Shown: positions 11,512 to 20,900, numbered from the stretch's first letter. The stretch: 64,000 bases of DNA from Pseudomonas sp. G34 (GCF_031119625.1 NZ_JAVHZV010000004.1:1-64000), one strand, 5' to 3'. A program made the numbers and translations. Notes: a model not told the origin generated them from the sequence alone.

Positions 11512-12546
11512 ATGTCCAATACGCTGTTCAGCCTGGCCTTCGGGGTCGGCACCCAAAACCGTCAAAGCTCCTGGCTGGAAGTGTTCTACGCACAGCCGCT
11601 GCTCAACCCGAGCGCCGAGCTGGTCGCCAAGGTCACCGAGAAACTCGGCTACAGCGGCGGCAACCAGGCCATCGCCATCACCAATCAGCAAGCCGGTGAA
11701 CTGGCCAGCGCCCTGAAGCACATCGACTCGGTACAAGCTGCCCTGCTCACTCGCCTGGCCGAAAGCGCCAAGCCGCTGGTCGCCACCCTGCTCGCCGAAG
11801 ATGCCGCGCTGACCAGCACCCCCGAGGCCTACCTCAAGCTGCACCTGCTGTCGCACCGCCTGGCCAAGCCCCATGGCCTGAACCTGACCGGCATTTTCCC
11901 GCTGCTGCCCAACGTCGCCTGGACCAGCCAGGGTGCGGTCGACCTGGCCGAGCTGCCCGAGCGTCAGCTGGAAGCACGCCTGAAAGGCGATCTGCTGGAA
12001 GTCTTCGCGGTGGACAAGTTCCCGAAAATGACCGACTACGTGGTGCCGACCGGCGTGCGTATCGCCGATAGCGCACGGGTGCGCCTGGGCGCCTACATCG
12101 GCGAAGGCACCACCGTGATGCACGAAGGCTTCGTCAACTTCAACGCCGGTACCGCCGGCCCAGGCATGATCGAAGGCCGCGTTTCCGCGGGCGTGTTCGT
12201 CGGCAAGGGTTCGGACCTGGGCGGCGGCTGCTCGACCATGGGCACCCTGTCCGGTGGCGGCAACATCGTCATCTCCGTGGGTGAAGGCTGCCTGATCGGT
12301 GCCAACGCCGGTATCGGCATTCCGCTGGGCGACCGCAACATCGTCGAAGCTGGCCTGTACGTTACCGCGGGCACCAAGATCGCCCTGCTCGACGACCAGA
12401 ACAACCAGGTCAAGGTGGTCAAGGGTCGCGACCTGGCTGGCCAGCCGGACCTGCTGTTCCGCCGTAATTCGCAGAGCGGCGCGGTTGAGTGCAAGACCAA
12501 CAAGTCGGCTATCGAGCTGAACGAAGCCCTGCACGCTCACAACTGA
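11512..12546 (+). CDS. dapD: 2,3,4,5-tetrahydropyridine-2,6-dicarboxylate N-succinyltransferase
   Basis: A 344-residue DapD that transfers succinyl from succinyl-CoA to tetrahydrodipicolinate in the diaminopimelate/lysine pathway. The left-handed beta-helix is visible as hexapeptide-type repeats from about residue 180 (VRLGAYIGEGTTVM, then FVGKGSDLGGGCS, then LIGANAGIGIPLG). It is the longer DapD form of pseudomonads and relatives. AAGGAAAAGCTC precedes the ATG. It acts two steps before DapE, which is encoded 5.5 kb downstream. Confidence 0.97.
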   Translation: MSNTLFSLAFGVGTQNRQSSWLEVFYAQPLLNPSAELVAKVTEKLGYSGGNQAIAITNQQAGELASALKHIDSVQAALLTRLAESAKPLVATLLAEDAALTSTPEAYLKLHLLSHRLAKPHGLNLTGIFPLLPNVAWTSQGAVDLAELPERQLEARLKGDLLEVFAVDKFPKMTDYVVPTGVRIADSARVRLGAYIGEGTTVMHEGFVNFNAGTAGPGMIEGRVSAGVFVGKGSDLGGGCSTMGTLSGGGNIVISVGEGCLIGANAGIGIPLGDRNIVEAGLYVTAGTKIALLDDQNNQVKVVKGRDLAGQPDLLFRRNSQSGAVECKTNKSAIELNEALHAHN

Positions 12547-12562
12547 GCCCCGGCTTCGCCCG

Positions 12563-12611
12563 AACGGGCTGTGCGCGCGATAGACTAGTGTCTTCGTGGG
12601 CACAGCCCGTT
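12563..12611 (+). terminator. long hairpin between dapD and csdA
   Basis: Arms AACGGGCTGTGC and GCACAGCCCGTT pair perfectly over 12 bp and are followed by TT. The 25-base loop holds a small inner stem, AGAC with GTCT. It fits a dapD terminator. It also lies in the csdA upstream region, 26 bp before that start, so csdA would need readthrough or a promoter within or after it. Confidence 0.65.
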
Positions 12612-12637
12612 TTCACATTCTGCGTGACGAGATCCGG

Positions 12638-13843
12638 ATGACCCTGATTTCCCCCTGGCGCGCCGATTTCCCCGGCCTGCGGGCCCTGGACGCCGACGGC
12701 CAGACCTACCTCGACAGCGCGGCCACGGCGCAGAAACCGCAAGCGCTACTCGATGCCCTGCTGGCCTACTACGCCGGCGGCGCAGCCAATGTGCACCGTG
12801 CCCAGCATTTGCCGGGCGAGCGCGCCACCCGCGCCTTCGAGGCGACGCGTGACGCGGCAGCACGCTGGCTGAACGCAGCCAGTCGTGACGAGATCGTGTT
12901 CACCCGCGGCGCCACCGAGTCCCTCAACCTGCTCGCCTATGGCCTGGAACATGTGTTCGAGGCTGGCGACGAGATCGTCATCAGCGCCGCCGAGCACCAC
13001 GCCAACCTGCTGCCGTGGCAGCACTTGGTGGCGCGCAAAAGCCTGAAACTGGTGGTGCTGCCGCTGACCCCACAAGGTGATATCGACCCGCAGCAGGCCG
13101 CCGCGCTGATCGGCCCACGTACTCGCCTGCTCGCCCTCAGCCAGCTGTCCAACGTGCTGGGGCGCTGGCAGGATGTGCAGCCGCTGATCCGCCAGGCGCG
13201 AGAACAGGGCGCCCTGAGCGTGCTGGACGGCGCCCAGGCCGTGGTACATGGCCGCCAAGACGTGCAGGCGCTGGGCTGCGACTTCTACGTCTGCTCCAGC
13301 CACAAGCTTTACGGCCCGGATGGCGTTGGCCTGCTCTACGGGCGCCGCGACGCCCTGCAGCGCCTGCGCCACTGGCAGTTCGGCGGGGAAATGGTCCAGC
13401 AGGCGGATTACCACGCCTCGACCTTGCGCCCGGCACCGCTCGGCCTGGAGGCCGGCACGCCGGCGGTCTCCGGGGTGATCGCCCTGGGCGCAACCCTGGA
13501 CTACCTCGGGCGCCTAGACGCCGAGGCGGTCGCCCAGCACGAAGCGGCGCTGCATCGCCTGTTGCTCACCGGCCTGCACCGCTACGCAGGGCTGCGCCTG
13601 CTCGGCGAGCCGCACACCGCGCTGGCTTGCTTTACCGTGGACGGCATCCACAGCGGCGACCTCGCCCACCTGCTCACCGAACAGGGCATCGCCGTGCGCG
13701 CCGGTCATCACTGCGCCATGCCGCTGCTGCAGCGCCTGGGCGTGAACGGCGCGATCCGCGTGTCGCTTGGCCTCTACAACGATGAAAGCGACCTGCGACG
13801 TTTCTTCACGGCGCTGGACAATGCCCTGGAACTGCTGCGATGA
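12638..13843 (+). CDS. csdA: cysteine desulfurase CsdA (SufS-like)
   Basis: A 401-residue class V aminotransferase-fold, PLP-dependent cysteine desulfurase that takes sulfur from L-cysteine as an enzyme persulfide. The PLP lysine is Lys223 in SSHKLYGPDG. The persulfide cysteine is Cys359 in RAGHHCAMP, the motif shared by SufS and CsdA (group II). Length equals that of E. coli CsdA. The ATG lies behind GAGATCCGG, a weak Shine-Dalgarno; upstream codons in frame come from the dapD terminator arm and are unlikely to be translated. It overlaps csdE by 4 bases. Confidence 0.95.
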   Translation: MTLISPWRADFPGLRALDADGQTYLDSAATAQKPQALLDALLAYYAGGAANVHRAQHLPGERATRAFEATRDAAARWLNAASRDEIVFTRGATESLNLLAYGLEHVFEAGDEIVISAAEHHANLLPWQHLVARKSLKLVVLPLTPQGDIDPQQAAALIGPRTRLLALSQLSNVLGRWQDVQPLIRQAREQGALSVLDGAQAVVHGRQDVQALGCDFYVCSSHKLYGPDGVGLLYGRRDALQRLRHWQFGGEMVQQADYHASTLRPAPLGLEAGTPAVSGVIALGATLDYLGRLDAEAVAQHEAALHRLLLTGLHRYAGLRLLGEPHTALACFTVDGIHSGDLAHLLTEQGIAVRAGHHCAMPLLQRLGVNGAIRVSLGLYNDESDLRRFFTALDNALELLR

Positions 13844-14244
13844 GCCTGCCCGACAACGCCCGCGAAGCACTCGAGGCATTCAACGCCTGCGCAGGCTGGG
13901 AACAGCGCGCGCGCCTGCTGATGCAGTGGGGCGAACGCCTGGAGCCGCTGCCTGAGCGCCATGAGGCAGATCGCGTGCACGGCTGCGAGAGCCAGGTATG
14001 GCTGAGCGGAGAACAGCGCGACGGCCATTGGCACTTTCGCGCCAGCAGCGATGCACGGCTGATTCGCGGCCTGCTGGCCGTGTTGCTGGCACGGGTCAAT
14101 GGCTTGAATGCTAGCGAGCTGGCGAGCCTGGACATCAGTGACTGGTTCGCCCAGCTCGGCCTGTCCCGGCAGTTATCACCCTCACGCGCCAGCGGCATGA
14201 ACGCCGTGGTGCAGCAGATGCGCCGGCTGATCGAGGCGGATTAA
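13840..14244 (+). CDS. csdE: sulfur acceptor protein CsdE (SufE family)
   Basis: A 134-residue SufE-fold protein that accepts the persulfide sulfur from CsdA. The acceptor cysteine is Cys49 in VHGCESQVW, the family signature. Its ATG overlaps the csdA stop in ATGA, showing translational coupling. In E. coli the CsdA-CsdE pair also contacts TcdA (CsdL), and tcdA is the next gene here on the opposite strand, so the trio is kept together. The two convergent stop codons share the last 4 bases. Confidence 0.94.
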   Translation: MSLPDNAREALEAFNACAGWEQRARLLMQWGERLEPLPERHEADRVHGCESQVWLSGEQRDGHWHFRASSDARLIRGLLAVLLARVNGLNASELASLDISDWFAQLGLSRQLSPSRASGMNAVVQQMRRLIEAD

Positions 14245-15053
14245 GCGGGCGGCGCAGCCCGCTCGCTTGGGCGCCGGGCGCCAGCCACGATTTTGTCCAC
14301 GATACGCGCCGCGGCGACCATGCCAAAGGTGGCGGTGACCATCATCACCGCACCGAAGCCGCCGGCGCAGTCGAGCTTCACCCCCTCGCCGACGAACGCC
14401 TTGCTCTGGCAAACACCACCATCCGCCCCCGGATAACGCAGCTGCTCGCTGGAAAACACGCAGGGCACGCTGTAGGTGCGCCCCGGCGTGCGCGAGAAGC
14501 CGTAGTCACGGCGCAGGGTGGAGCGCACCTTGGCGGCCAGGGGATCGTTGAAGGTCTTGTTGAGGTCGGCTACCTGCACCTGGGCCGGGTCGATCTGCCC
14601 GCCAGCGCCGCCGGTGGTCACCAGGGCGATCTTGCGGCGTTTGCACCAAGCGATCAGCGCCGCCTTGGCGGCCACGCTGTCGATACAGTCGACCAGCCCA
14701 TCGAGTTCGACGCTGATGTACTGGGCCATGGTGTCGCGGGTGACGAAATCCGCCACCTCATGCACCACGCACGCCGGGTTGATCGCCCGCAGGCGCTCGC
14801 CCATCACCTCGACCTTGGCACGCCCCACCTGCCCCTGCAAAGCATGGGCCTGGCGATTGGTATTGCTGACACAGACGTCGTCCAGGTCGAACAGGGAAAT
14901 CTCGCCAACGCCGGAGCGCACCAGCGCCTCGGCTGCCCAGGAACCGACGCCACCGATGCCGACCACGGCCACGTGGGCGGCAGCCAGGCGCTCGGCGCCC
15001 TGACGGCCATACAACCGGGCAATACCGGCGAAACGCTGCTCATCGAACGACAT
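14241..15053 (-). CDS. tcdA: tRNA threonylcarbamoyladenosine dehydratase
   Basis: A 270-residue E1-like (ThiF/MoeB fold) enzyme, TcdA/CsdL, which dehydrates t6A37 of tRNA to the cyclic ct6A form using ATP. The nucleotide loop is VVGIGGVGSWAAEAL, followed by the ISLFDLDDVCVSNTNRQ segment. The start MSFDEQRFAG has GGAG 9 bases upstream; the frame continues 66 codons upstream without support. It is convergent with csdE with a 4-bp overlap. TcdA is proposed to receive sulfur from CsdE, in line with this arrangement. Confidence 0.96.
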   Translation of the reverse strand: MSFDEQRFAGIARLYGRQGAERLAAAHVAVVGIGGVGSWAAEALVRSGVGEISLFDLDDVCVSNTNRQAHALQGQVGRAKVEVMGERLRAINPACVVHEVADFVTRDTMAQYISVELDGLVDCIDSVAAKAALIAWCKRRKIALVTTGGAGGQIDPAQVQVADLNKTFNDPLAAKVRSTLRRDYGFSRTPGRTYSVPCVFSSEQLRYPGADGGVCQSKAFVGEGVKLDCAGGFGAVMMVTATFGMVAAARIVDKIVAGARRPSERAAPPA

Positions 15054-15271
15054 GGGGGCTCCTCTCTCTGGGCGCGCATTATAAGAAGGCCGGCAGCGCT
15101 TCCCAAGCACCATCGGGCCGGCACCTGTCGCGGGGCGATGCACAGCGGGCAAACATCGCCAGGCAGCTCCCCGGCGCTGTGCTATACAGTCATTCATCGA
15201 CGGAGTAGCATGCGCGCCAGCCGGCGTTCGCCGGTCTTCTCCCCGTTCCACCCTTCGGAACCTTACACAGC

Positions 15272-17881
15272 ATGCTTTCGCGCAAGTTCGGCCTCAATCT
15301 AGTTGTTTTCCTGGCGATTGCCGCCCTGTTCACCGGTCTCTGGGCGCTCTACAACCGCCCGGTCACCGCCCCGGACTGGCCGGAACAGATCTCCGGCTAT
15401 TCGTTCTCGCCGTTCCGGCAGGGGCAGAGCCCGCAAACCGGCGTGTACCCGAGCGATCAGGAGATGCGCGAGGACCTCGAGCTGCTGTCCAAGCAGACCG
15501 ACAGCATCCGCACCTATTCGGTAGACGGCGACCTCGACAAGATCCCTGCGCTGGCCGAGGAATTCGGCCTGCGCGTGACCCTGGGCGTGTGGATCAGCCC
15601 GGACGAGGAGCGCAACGAACGCGAGATCACCAAGGCGATCGATATCGCCAACAATTCGCGCAGCGTGGTGCGCGTGGTGGTGGGCAACGAAGCGTTGTTC
15701 CGCCGCGAAGTCACCGTCAAGCAGCTGACCGCCTACATGGACCGCGTGCGTTCGGCGGTCAAGGTGCCGGTCACCACGTCCGAGCAGTGGCACATCTGGG
15801 ATGAATACCCGGAGCTGGCCGACCATGCCGACCTGATCGCCGCCCACGTGCTGCCCTACTGGGAATTCATTCCCATGAAGGACTCGACCCAGTTCACCCT
15901 GGACCGCGCCCGTGACCTGAAGAAACTGTTCCCGAAAAAGCCCCTGCTGCTTTCCGAGGTCGGCTGGCCGAGCAACGGCCGGGTACGTGGTGGCGCCGAA
16001 GCGACCCAGGCCGACCAGGCCATCTACCTGCGTACCCTGGTCACCACGCTCAACGCCCAGGGCTACAACTACTTCGTCATCGAAGCCTTCGACCAGCCCT
16101 GGAAGGCCGGTGACGAAGGCTCGGTAGGTGCCTACTGGGGCGTGTACAACCTCGACCGCCAACCGAAATTCAACTTCGAAGGCCCGGTAGTCGCCATTCC
16201 GAAATGGCGCATGCTGGCAGTCGCCTCGGTGGTCATGGCACTGCTGTCGCTGGCCCTGATGCTGATCGACGGCAGTGCGCTGCGCCAGCGCGGGCGCACC
16301 TTCCTGACCTTCGTGGCGTTTGCCGGCGGCTCGGCGCTGGTGTGGATCGGCTACGACTACAGCCAGCAATACAGCACCTGGTTCAGCACCCTGGTCGGCG
16401 TGCTGCTCGGCATTGGCGCCATCGGCGTGTTCATCGTCCTGCTCACCGAGGCCCACGAGCTGGCCGAAACGGTCTGGACGCAGCGCCGCCGGCCCTTTAC
16501 GCCAGTGGTCGGCGACAGCCATTACCGGCCCAAGGTGTCGATCCACGTGCCGTGCTACAACGAGCCGCCGGAGATGGTCAAACAGACCCTCGACGCCCTG
16601 GCCAACCTCGACTATCCGGATTTCGAAGTCCTGATCATCGACAACAACACCAAGGATCCTGCGGTGTGGGAACCGGTGCGCGACTACTGCGAACAGCTCG
16701 GTCCACGCTTCCGCTTCTTCCACGTCGCGCCGTTGCACGGCTTCAAGGGTGGCGCGCTGAACTACATCCTGCCGCACACCGCGCCGGACGCGGAAGTGGT
16801 GGCGGTGATCGACTCCGACTACTGCGTCGATCGCAACTGGCTCAAGTACATGGTGCCGCACTTCGCCGACCCGTCGATTGCCGTGGTGCAGTCGCCACAG
16901 GACTACCGTGACGGCGAAGAAAGCACCTTCAAGAAGCTCTGCTACGCCGAGTACAAGGGCTTCTTCCATATCGGCATGGTGACCCGCAACGACCGCAACG
17001 CGATCATCCAGCACGGCACCATGACCATGATTCGCCGTACCGTGATGGACGAGCTGAAGTGGGCCGACTGGACCATCTGCGAGGATGCCGAGCTGGGCCT
17101 GCGGGTATTCGAGAAAGGCTATTCCGCCGCCTACGCCCACAACAGCTTCGGCAAGGGCCTGATGCCGGACACCTTCATCGACTACAAGAAGCAGCGCTTC
17201 CGCTGGGCCTACGGCGCCATCCAGATCATGAAGGGCCACGCCCGTCAGCTGCTGGCCGGCAAGGACAGCGAGCTCAAGCGCGGCCAGCGCTATCACTTCA
17301 TCGCTGGCTGGTTGCCGTGGGTCGCTGATGGTCTGAACATCTTCTTCACCGCCGGTGCGCTGCTCTGGTCGGCGGCGATGATCATCGTGCCGCAACGGGT
17401 CGACCCGCCGCTGCTGATCTTCGCGATTCCGCCCCTGACGTTGTTCCTGTTCAAGGTCGGCAAGATCATCTTCCTCTACCAGCGGGCGGTGGGCGTCAAC
17501 CTCAAGGATGCCTTCTGCGCCGCGGTGGCCGGGCTGGCGTTGTCGCACACCATCGCCAAGGCAGTGCTGTACGGCATGTTCACCAAGACCATCCCGTTCT
17601 TCCGTACCCCGAAGATGCGCTCCAGCCATGGCCTGATGGTGGCCCTGGCCGAGGCCCGCGAAGAAGTGTTCATCATGCTGCTGCTCTGGGGTGGTGCCCT
17701 GGGCATCGCCATCGTGCAGGGGCTGCCCAGCTACGACGTGAAGTTCTGGGTGATCATGCTGCTGGTGCAGTCGTTGCCTTACCTGGCCGCGCTGATCATG
17801 GCGCTGCTCTCCTCGCAGCCCAAGCCGCTGGAAATTCCGGTGGTGCAGGACGACGCCGATAACGAGGCAGAGAAGGTCTGA
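15272..17881 (+). CDS. ndvB: NdvB-type beta-glucan synthase (GH17-like domain plus GT2)
   Basis: An 869-residue inner membrane protein. After one N-terminal membrane helix comes a GH17-like domain (about residues 40-300) whose putative catalytic glutamates are Glu140 in VVGNEALF and Glu229 in LLLSEVGWPS. Three membrane segments follow at about 310-400, then a GT2 domain with Asp514/Asp516 (DSDYC), the EDAEL motif at 604-608 and QRFRW at 641-645, then C-terminal membrane segments. P. aeruginosa NdvB (also next to dapE) makes cyclic beta-(1,3)-glucans linked to biofilm antibiotic tolerance. A strong terminator follows the stop. Confidence 0.93.
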   Translation: MLSRKFGLNLVVFLAIAALFTGLWALYNRPVTAPDWPEQISGYSFSPFRQGQSPQTGVYPSDQEMREDLELLSKQTDSIRTYSVDGDLDKIPALAEEFGLRVTLGVWISPDEERNEREITKAIDIANNSRSVVRVVVGNEALFRREVTVKQLTAYMDRVRSAVKVPVTTSEQWHIWDEYPELADHADLIAAHVLPYWEFIPMKDSTQFTLDRARDLKKLFPKKPLLLSEVGWPSNGRVRGGAEATQADQAIYLRTLVTTLNAQGYNYFVIEAFDQPWKAGDEGSVGAYWGVYNLDRQPKFNFEGPVVAIPKWRMLAVASVVMALLSLALMLIDGSALRQRGRTFLTFVAFAGGSALVWIGYDYSQQYSTWFSTLVGVLLGIGAIGVFIVLLTEAHELAETVWTQRRRPFTPVVGDSHYRPKVSIHVPCYNEPPEMVKQTLDALANLDYPDFEVLIIDNNTKDPAVWEPVRDYCEQLGPRFRFFHVAPLHGFKGGALNYILPHTAPDAEVVAVIDSDYCVDRNWLKYMVPHFADPSIAVVQSPQDYRDGEESTFKKLCYAEYKGFFHIGMVTRNDRNAIIQHGTMTMIRRTVMDELKWADWTICEDAELGLRVFEKGYSAAYAHNSFGKGLMPDTFIDYKKQRFRWAYGAIQIMKGHARQLLAGKDSELKRGQRYHFIAGWLPWVADGLNIFFTAGALLWSAAMIIVPQRVDPPLLIFAIPPLTLFLFKVGKIIFLYQRAVGVNLKDAFCAAVAGLALSHTIAKAVLYGMFTKTIPFFRTPKMRSSHGLMVALAEAREEVFIMLLLWGGALGIAIVQGLPSYDVKFWVIMLLVQSLPYLAALIMALLSSQPKPLEIPVVQDDADNEAEKV

Positions 17882-17903
17882 CAACCCTCTAACGCGACGT
17901 GCG

Positions 17904-17932
17904 AACGGCGGCCCATTGGCCGCCGTTTTCTT
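17904..17932 (+). terminator. rho-independent terminator of ndvB
   Basis: Perfect arms AACGGCGGCC and GGCCGCCGTT surround a CATT loop and are followed by TTCTT, 22 bp after the ndvB stop. Confidence 0.85.
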
Positions 17933-18055
17933 ATCCGCCACAGCCCCGTGGCCTGGCGGCGGCCCTGCGGCAACCGTGCATACGCCTACGAGCCCCGAGC
18001 GTTTTGCTTTAAGCTATGCGCCCTTCCCGCCCTGTACTGCTTTACCGGAGTTTCC

Positions 18056-19198
18056 ATGACGGCCCTGTCCCCTACCCTCGAGCTCGCCTGCGACCTGATC
18101 CGCCGGCCTTCGGTCACGCCACTGGACGAAGGCTGCCAGGACCTGATGATGCGCCGCCTCGCGGCTCTGGGTTTCGCCATCGAACCGATGCGCATCGAGG
18201 ACGTGGACAACTTCTGGGCCAGCCACGGTAGCCAGGACGGCCCCGTGCTGTGCTTCGCCGGGCACACCGACGTGGTGCCCACCGGCCCGCTGCAGGCCTG
18301 GCAACACGGCCCGTTCGAGGCGCTGATCGACGAGCAGGGCATGCTCTGCGGTCGCGGCGCGGCGGACATGAAAGGCAGCCTGGCGTCGATGATCATCGCC
18401 GTCGAGCGCTTCGTCGCCGAATACCCGAACCACAAGGGGCGCATCACCTTCCTGATCACCAGTGACGAGGAAGGCCCGGCCCACCATGGCACCAAAGCCG
18501 TGGTCGAGCGCCTGGCCGCGCGCAACGAGCGCCTGGACTGGTGCATCGTCGGCGAGCCGTCGAGCACCACCCTGGTTGGCGACGTGGTGAAGAACGGCCG
18601 CCGCGGCTCCCTGGGCGCGACCCTGACCGTGCGCGGCATTCAAGGCCACGTGGCGTACCCGCATCTGGCCAGGAACCCGATTCACCTGGCGGCACCGGCG
18701 CTGGCCGAACTGGCTGCCGAGCACTGGGACGATGGCAACGCGTTCTTCCCACCGACCAGCTTCCAGGTGTCCAATCTCAACGCCGGCACCGGCGCCACCA
18801 ATGTGATTCCGGGTGAGCTGAAGGCGGTGTTCAACTTCCGCTTCTCCACCGAGTCGACCGTCGAAGGCCTGCAGCAGCGGGTCAACGCAATCTTCGACAA
18901 GCACGGCCTGGACTACCACATCGACTGGGCGCTGTCGGGCCTGCCATTTCTCACCGAGCCAGGCGCGCTGCTCGATGCGGTCAGCGCCAGCATCCGCACG
19001 GTGACCGGCCGCGAAACCACGCCAAGCACCAGCGGCGGCACCTCGGATGGGCGCTTTATCGCCACCCTGGGTACCCAGGTGGTCGAGCTCGGCCCGGTCA
19101 ATGCGACCATCCACCAGGTCAACGAGCGGGTGCTGGCCAGCGATCTCGATGTACTCACCGAGATCTACTACCAGACCCTGGTCAAGCTGCTCGCCTGA
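18056..19198 (+). CDS. dapE: succinyl-diaminopimelate desuccinylase
   Basis: A 380-residue M20-family zinc hydrolase that removes succinate from N-succinyl-LL-diaminopimelate, making LL-DAP for lysine and peptidoglycan. Metal-site motifs are [25 protein letters not shown] and TSDEEGPA, with the conserved [11 protein letters not shown] near the C-terminus. The chosen ATG follows CCGGAGTTTCC. It overlaps rlmA by one base (TGATG). The ndvB-dapE-rlmA order matches P. aeruginosa. Confidence 0.97.
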   Translation: MTALSPTLELACDLIRRPSVTPLDEGCQDLMMRRLAALGFAIEPMRIEDVDNFWASHGSQDGPVLCFAGHTDVVPTGPLQAWQHGPFEALIDEQGMLCGRGAADMKGSLASMIIAVERFVAEYPNHKGRITFLITSDEEGPAHHGTKAVVERLAARNERLDWCIVGEPSSTTLVGDVVKNGRRGSLGATLTVRGIQGHVAYPHLARNPIHLAAPALAELAAEHWDDGNAFFPPTSFQVSNLNAGTGATNVIPGELKAVFNFRFSTESTVEGLQQRVNAIFDKHGLDYHIDWALSGLPFLTEPGALLDAVSASIRTVTGRETTPSTSGGTSDGRFIATLGTQVVELGPVNATIHQVNERVLASDLDVLTEIYYQTLVKLLA

Positions 19199-20007
19199 TG
19201 CTCAGTTGCCCGATCTGCCAGGCGCCACTGCAGGCTGTCGACAACGGCGTGGCCTGCCCGGCCAACCACCGCTTCGACCGTGCCCGCCAGGGTTACCTCA
19301 ATTTACTGCCGGTGCAGCACAAGAACAGCCGTGACCCGGGCGACAACGCGGCCATGGTCGAAGCGCGCCGGCGTTTTCTCGATGGCGGGCACTATGCCCC
19401 GCTGGCGGCGCGCCTGGCGCAGTTGGCGGCTGGCTACGCGCCGCAGCAGTGGCTGGATATCGGCTGCGGCGAGGGCTATTACACCGCGCAGATCGCCGAG
19501 GCGCTGCCGGAGGCCGATGGCTATGCGCTGGATATCTCCCGTGAAGCGGTCAAACGTGCCTGCAAGCGCGCCCCCCAACTGAACTGGTTGATCGCCAGCA
19601 TGGCCCGGGTGCCCCTGGCCGATGCCAGCTGCGAGCTGCTGGCCAGCGTGTTCAGCCCGCTCGACTGGCAGGAAGCCAAGCGCCTGCTCGCGCCCGGCGG
19701 CGGCCTGCTGCGCATGGGCCCGACCCGCGAACACCTGATGGAACTGCGCCAGAAGCTCTACGACGAAGTGCGCGACTACGACGATCAGAAACACCTCGAA
19801 CTGATCCCGGCGGGCATGCACCTGGCGCACAGTGAAACCCTGAGCTTCCGGCTGCTGCTCGACAACCCGCAAGCACGTGCCGACCTATTGGCGATGACGC
19901 CCCACGGCTGGCGCGCCAGTGCCGAACGCCGCGCCGCGGTCATTGCCGAAAGCTTCGAAGTAACCGTCGCCATCCGCTACGATTGGATCGAGCGAGACGC
20001 CCCCTAA
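19198..20007 (+). CDS. rlmA: 23S rRNA (guanine-N1) methyltransferase
   Basis: A 269-residue SAM-dependent methyltransferase that modifies G745 of 23S rRNA. An N-terminal zinc finger (CPICQAPL, then CPANHRFD) precedes the Rossmann domain with SAM motif WLDIGCGEGYY at about residues 82-92. The block KNSRDPGDNAAMVEARRRFL is an RlmA hallmark. Its start codon overlaps the dapE stop by one base, so translation is likely coupled. A repeat element follows. Confidence 0.95.
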   Translation: MLSCPICQAPLQAVDNGVACPANHRFDRARQGYLNLLPVQHKNSRDPGDNAAMVEARRRFLDGGHYAPLAARLAQLAAGYAPQQWLDIGCGEGYYTAQIAEALPEADGYALDISREAVKRACKRAPQLNWLIASMARVPLADASCELLASVFSPLDWQEAKRLLAPGGGLLRMGPTREHLMELRQKLYDEVRDYDDQKHLELIPAGMHLAHSETLSFRLLLDNPQARADLLAMTPHGWRASAERRAAVIAESFEVTVAIRYDWIERDAP

Positions 20008-20039
20008 AAACCCGTGCACGATCTCGCGAGCTAGAGCCC

Positions 20040-20195
20040 TACAATACCTAGGCGGCCCCGCAAAAACAGACGAGGAAGCGGAGTGTACTTTTGTACATGA
20101 GCATGACTCGCTTCGCTCGCCCCTCCGGGGCCGCACTGAAGTGCGTTAGCCGCAAGCGGCTTTCTGAGTCTATTTTTAACGCGGTAGGGCCGACG
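20040..20195. repeat. dispersed repeat family A, copy 2
   Basis: It shares the core CAAAAACAGAC, AAGCGGAGTGTAC, GTACATGAGCAT and ATTTTTAACGC, in the same order, with the element after holA. This copy carries an extra GC-rich insert with its own hairpin (CCCCTCCGGGG region) between the GAGCAT block and the right arm. Like copy 1 it sits just after the 3' end of a housekeeping gene. Confidence 0.65.
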
Positions 20196-20221
20196 CACAG
20201 CAGATCGAGATGAGGATCCAA

Positions 20222-20593
20222 ATGCGCCAACCGGATATCGAGATATACCTGAAGGATGCCGACCACCAGGCCATCGCCGCCTGGCTGACCCAGGCCCTTG
20301 GCCCGTGCTCCGACTGGCAGCAGAAAGGCCAGACCTTCAAGTGCCGCGCCGGCGACATTCCGGTGACCTGGCTGCCCAAGGCCGTAGGCAAATGGCACAG
20401 CCTCTACCTGGAAAGCGACGCCACCCCCTGGGACGACGACCTGGCCTGCGCCAAGGCGGCCTATGCCGCGCTGGGCGTGGAAGTTCGCTGCGCACCGGGC
20501 AGTTGGGAAGAAGAAGAAAGCGATGAGCAGGCCGATCAATGGCTGCGTATCAGCGCTGATGGTGTACAGGAAATCACCTGGCGTACGGGCTGA
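20222..20593 (+). CDS. conserved hypothetical protein
   Basis: A 123-residue soluble acidic protein with no signal peptide, beginning MRQPDIEIYLKDADHQAIAAWL. Trp-rich stretches such as WLPKAVGKWHSLYLES and SWEEEESDEQADQW stand out. I do not recognise a named domain, but a short gene after rlmA is also found in P. aeruginosa. I chose the second ATG because GAGGATCC precedes it; an ATG 12 bases earlier is possible. A weak hairpin (CCCAAAG with CTTTGGG, 20625-20650) follows and may end transcription. Confidence 0.75.
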   Translation: MRQPDIEIYLKDADHQAIAAWLTQALGPCSDWQQKGQTFKCRAGDIPVTWLPKAVGKWHSLYLESDATPWDDDLACAKAAYAALGVEVRCAPGSWEEEESDEQADQWLRISADGVQEITWRTG

Positions 20594-20799
20594 CAGCCCT
20601 CCCCTAGCCAATCCCCTTACCACGCCCAAAGTCGACCGCTCGGCTTTGGGTGCTTTGGCACCCTTTCCTCACACGCTGCCGTGCTCCGCCTCTGCCCCTT
20701 CCCTCTTGCCGCCTCGTTGTATGAGCCTGTTCACGATCTTTCAGCTCGACTTCAGTGCTTTGCCTGCGAAGTGGCGGGAGCAGACATCGGTGCAGTACC

Positions 20800-20851
20800 T
20801 GTGGGAGCGGGCCATGCCCGCGATTTTTCGCGCGCATGGCGCGCTCCCACA
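20800..20851. repeat. REP palindrome, copy 2 (inverted relative to copy 1)
   Basis: It reads TGTGGGAGCGGGCCATGCCC, then a short T-rich loop, then CGCGCATGGCGCGCTCCCAC. It is the reverse complement of the element between lptE and holA, except for two extra Ts in the loop. Confidence 0.85.
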
Positions 20852-20900
20852 ATGGATCATTGACGGTTGCCTTTGCCCGGGCAAGCGGCCGTTCGCGAAC

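Noticed and set aside
15299..17941. An 880-codon open frame antisense to ndvB
   Set aside because: Same cause: high GC at third positions keeps the antisense frame open. The plus-strand frame has all GH17 and GT2 motifs.
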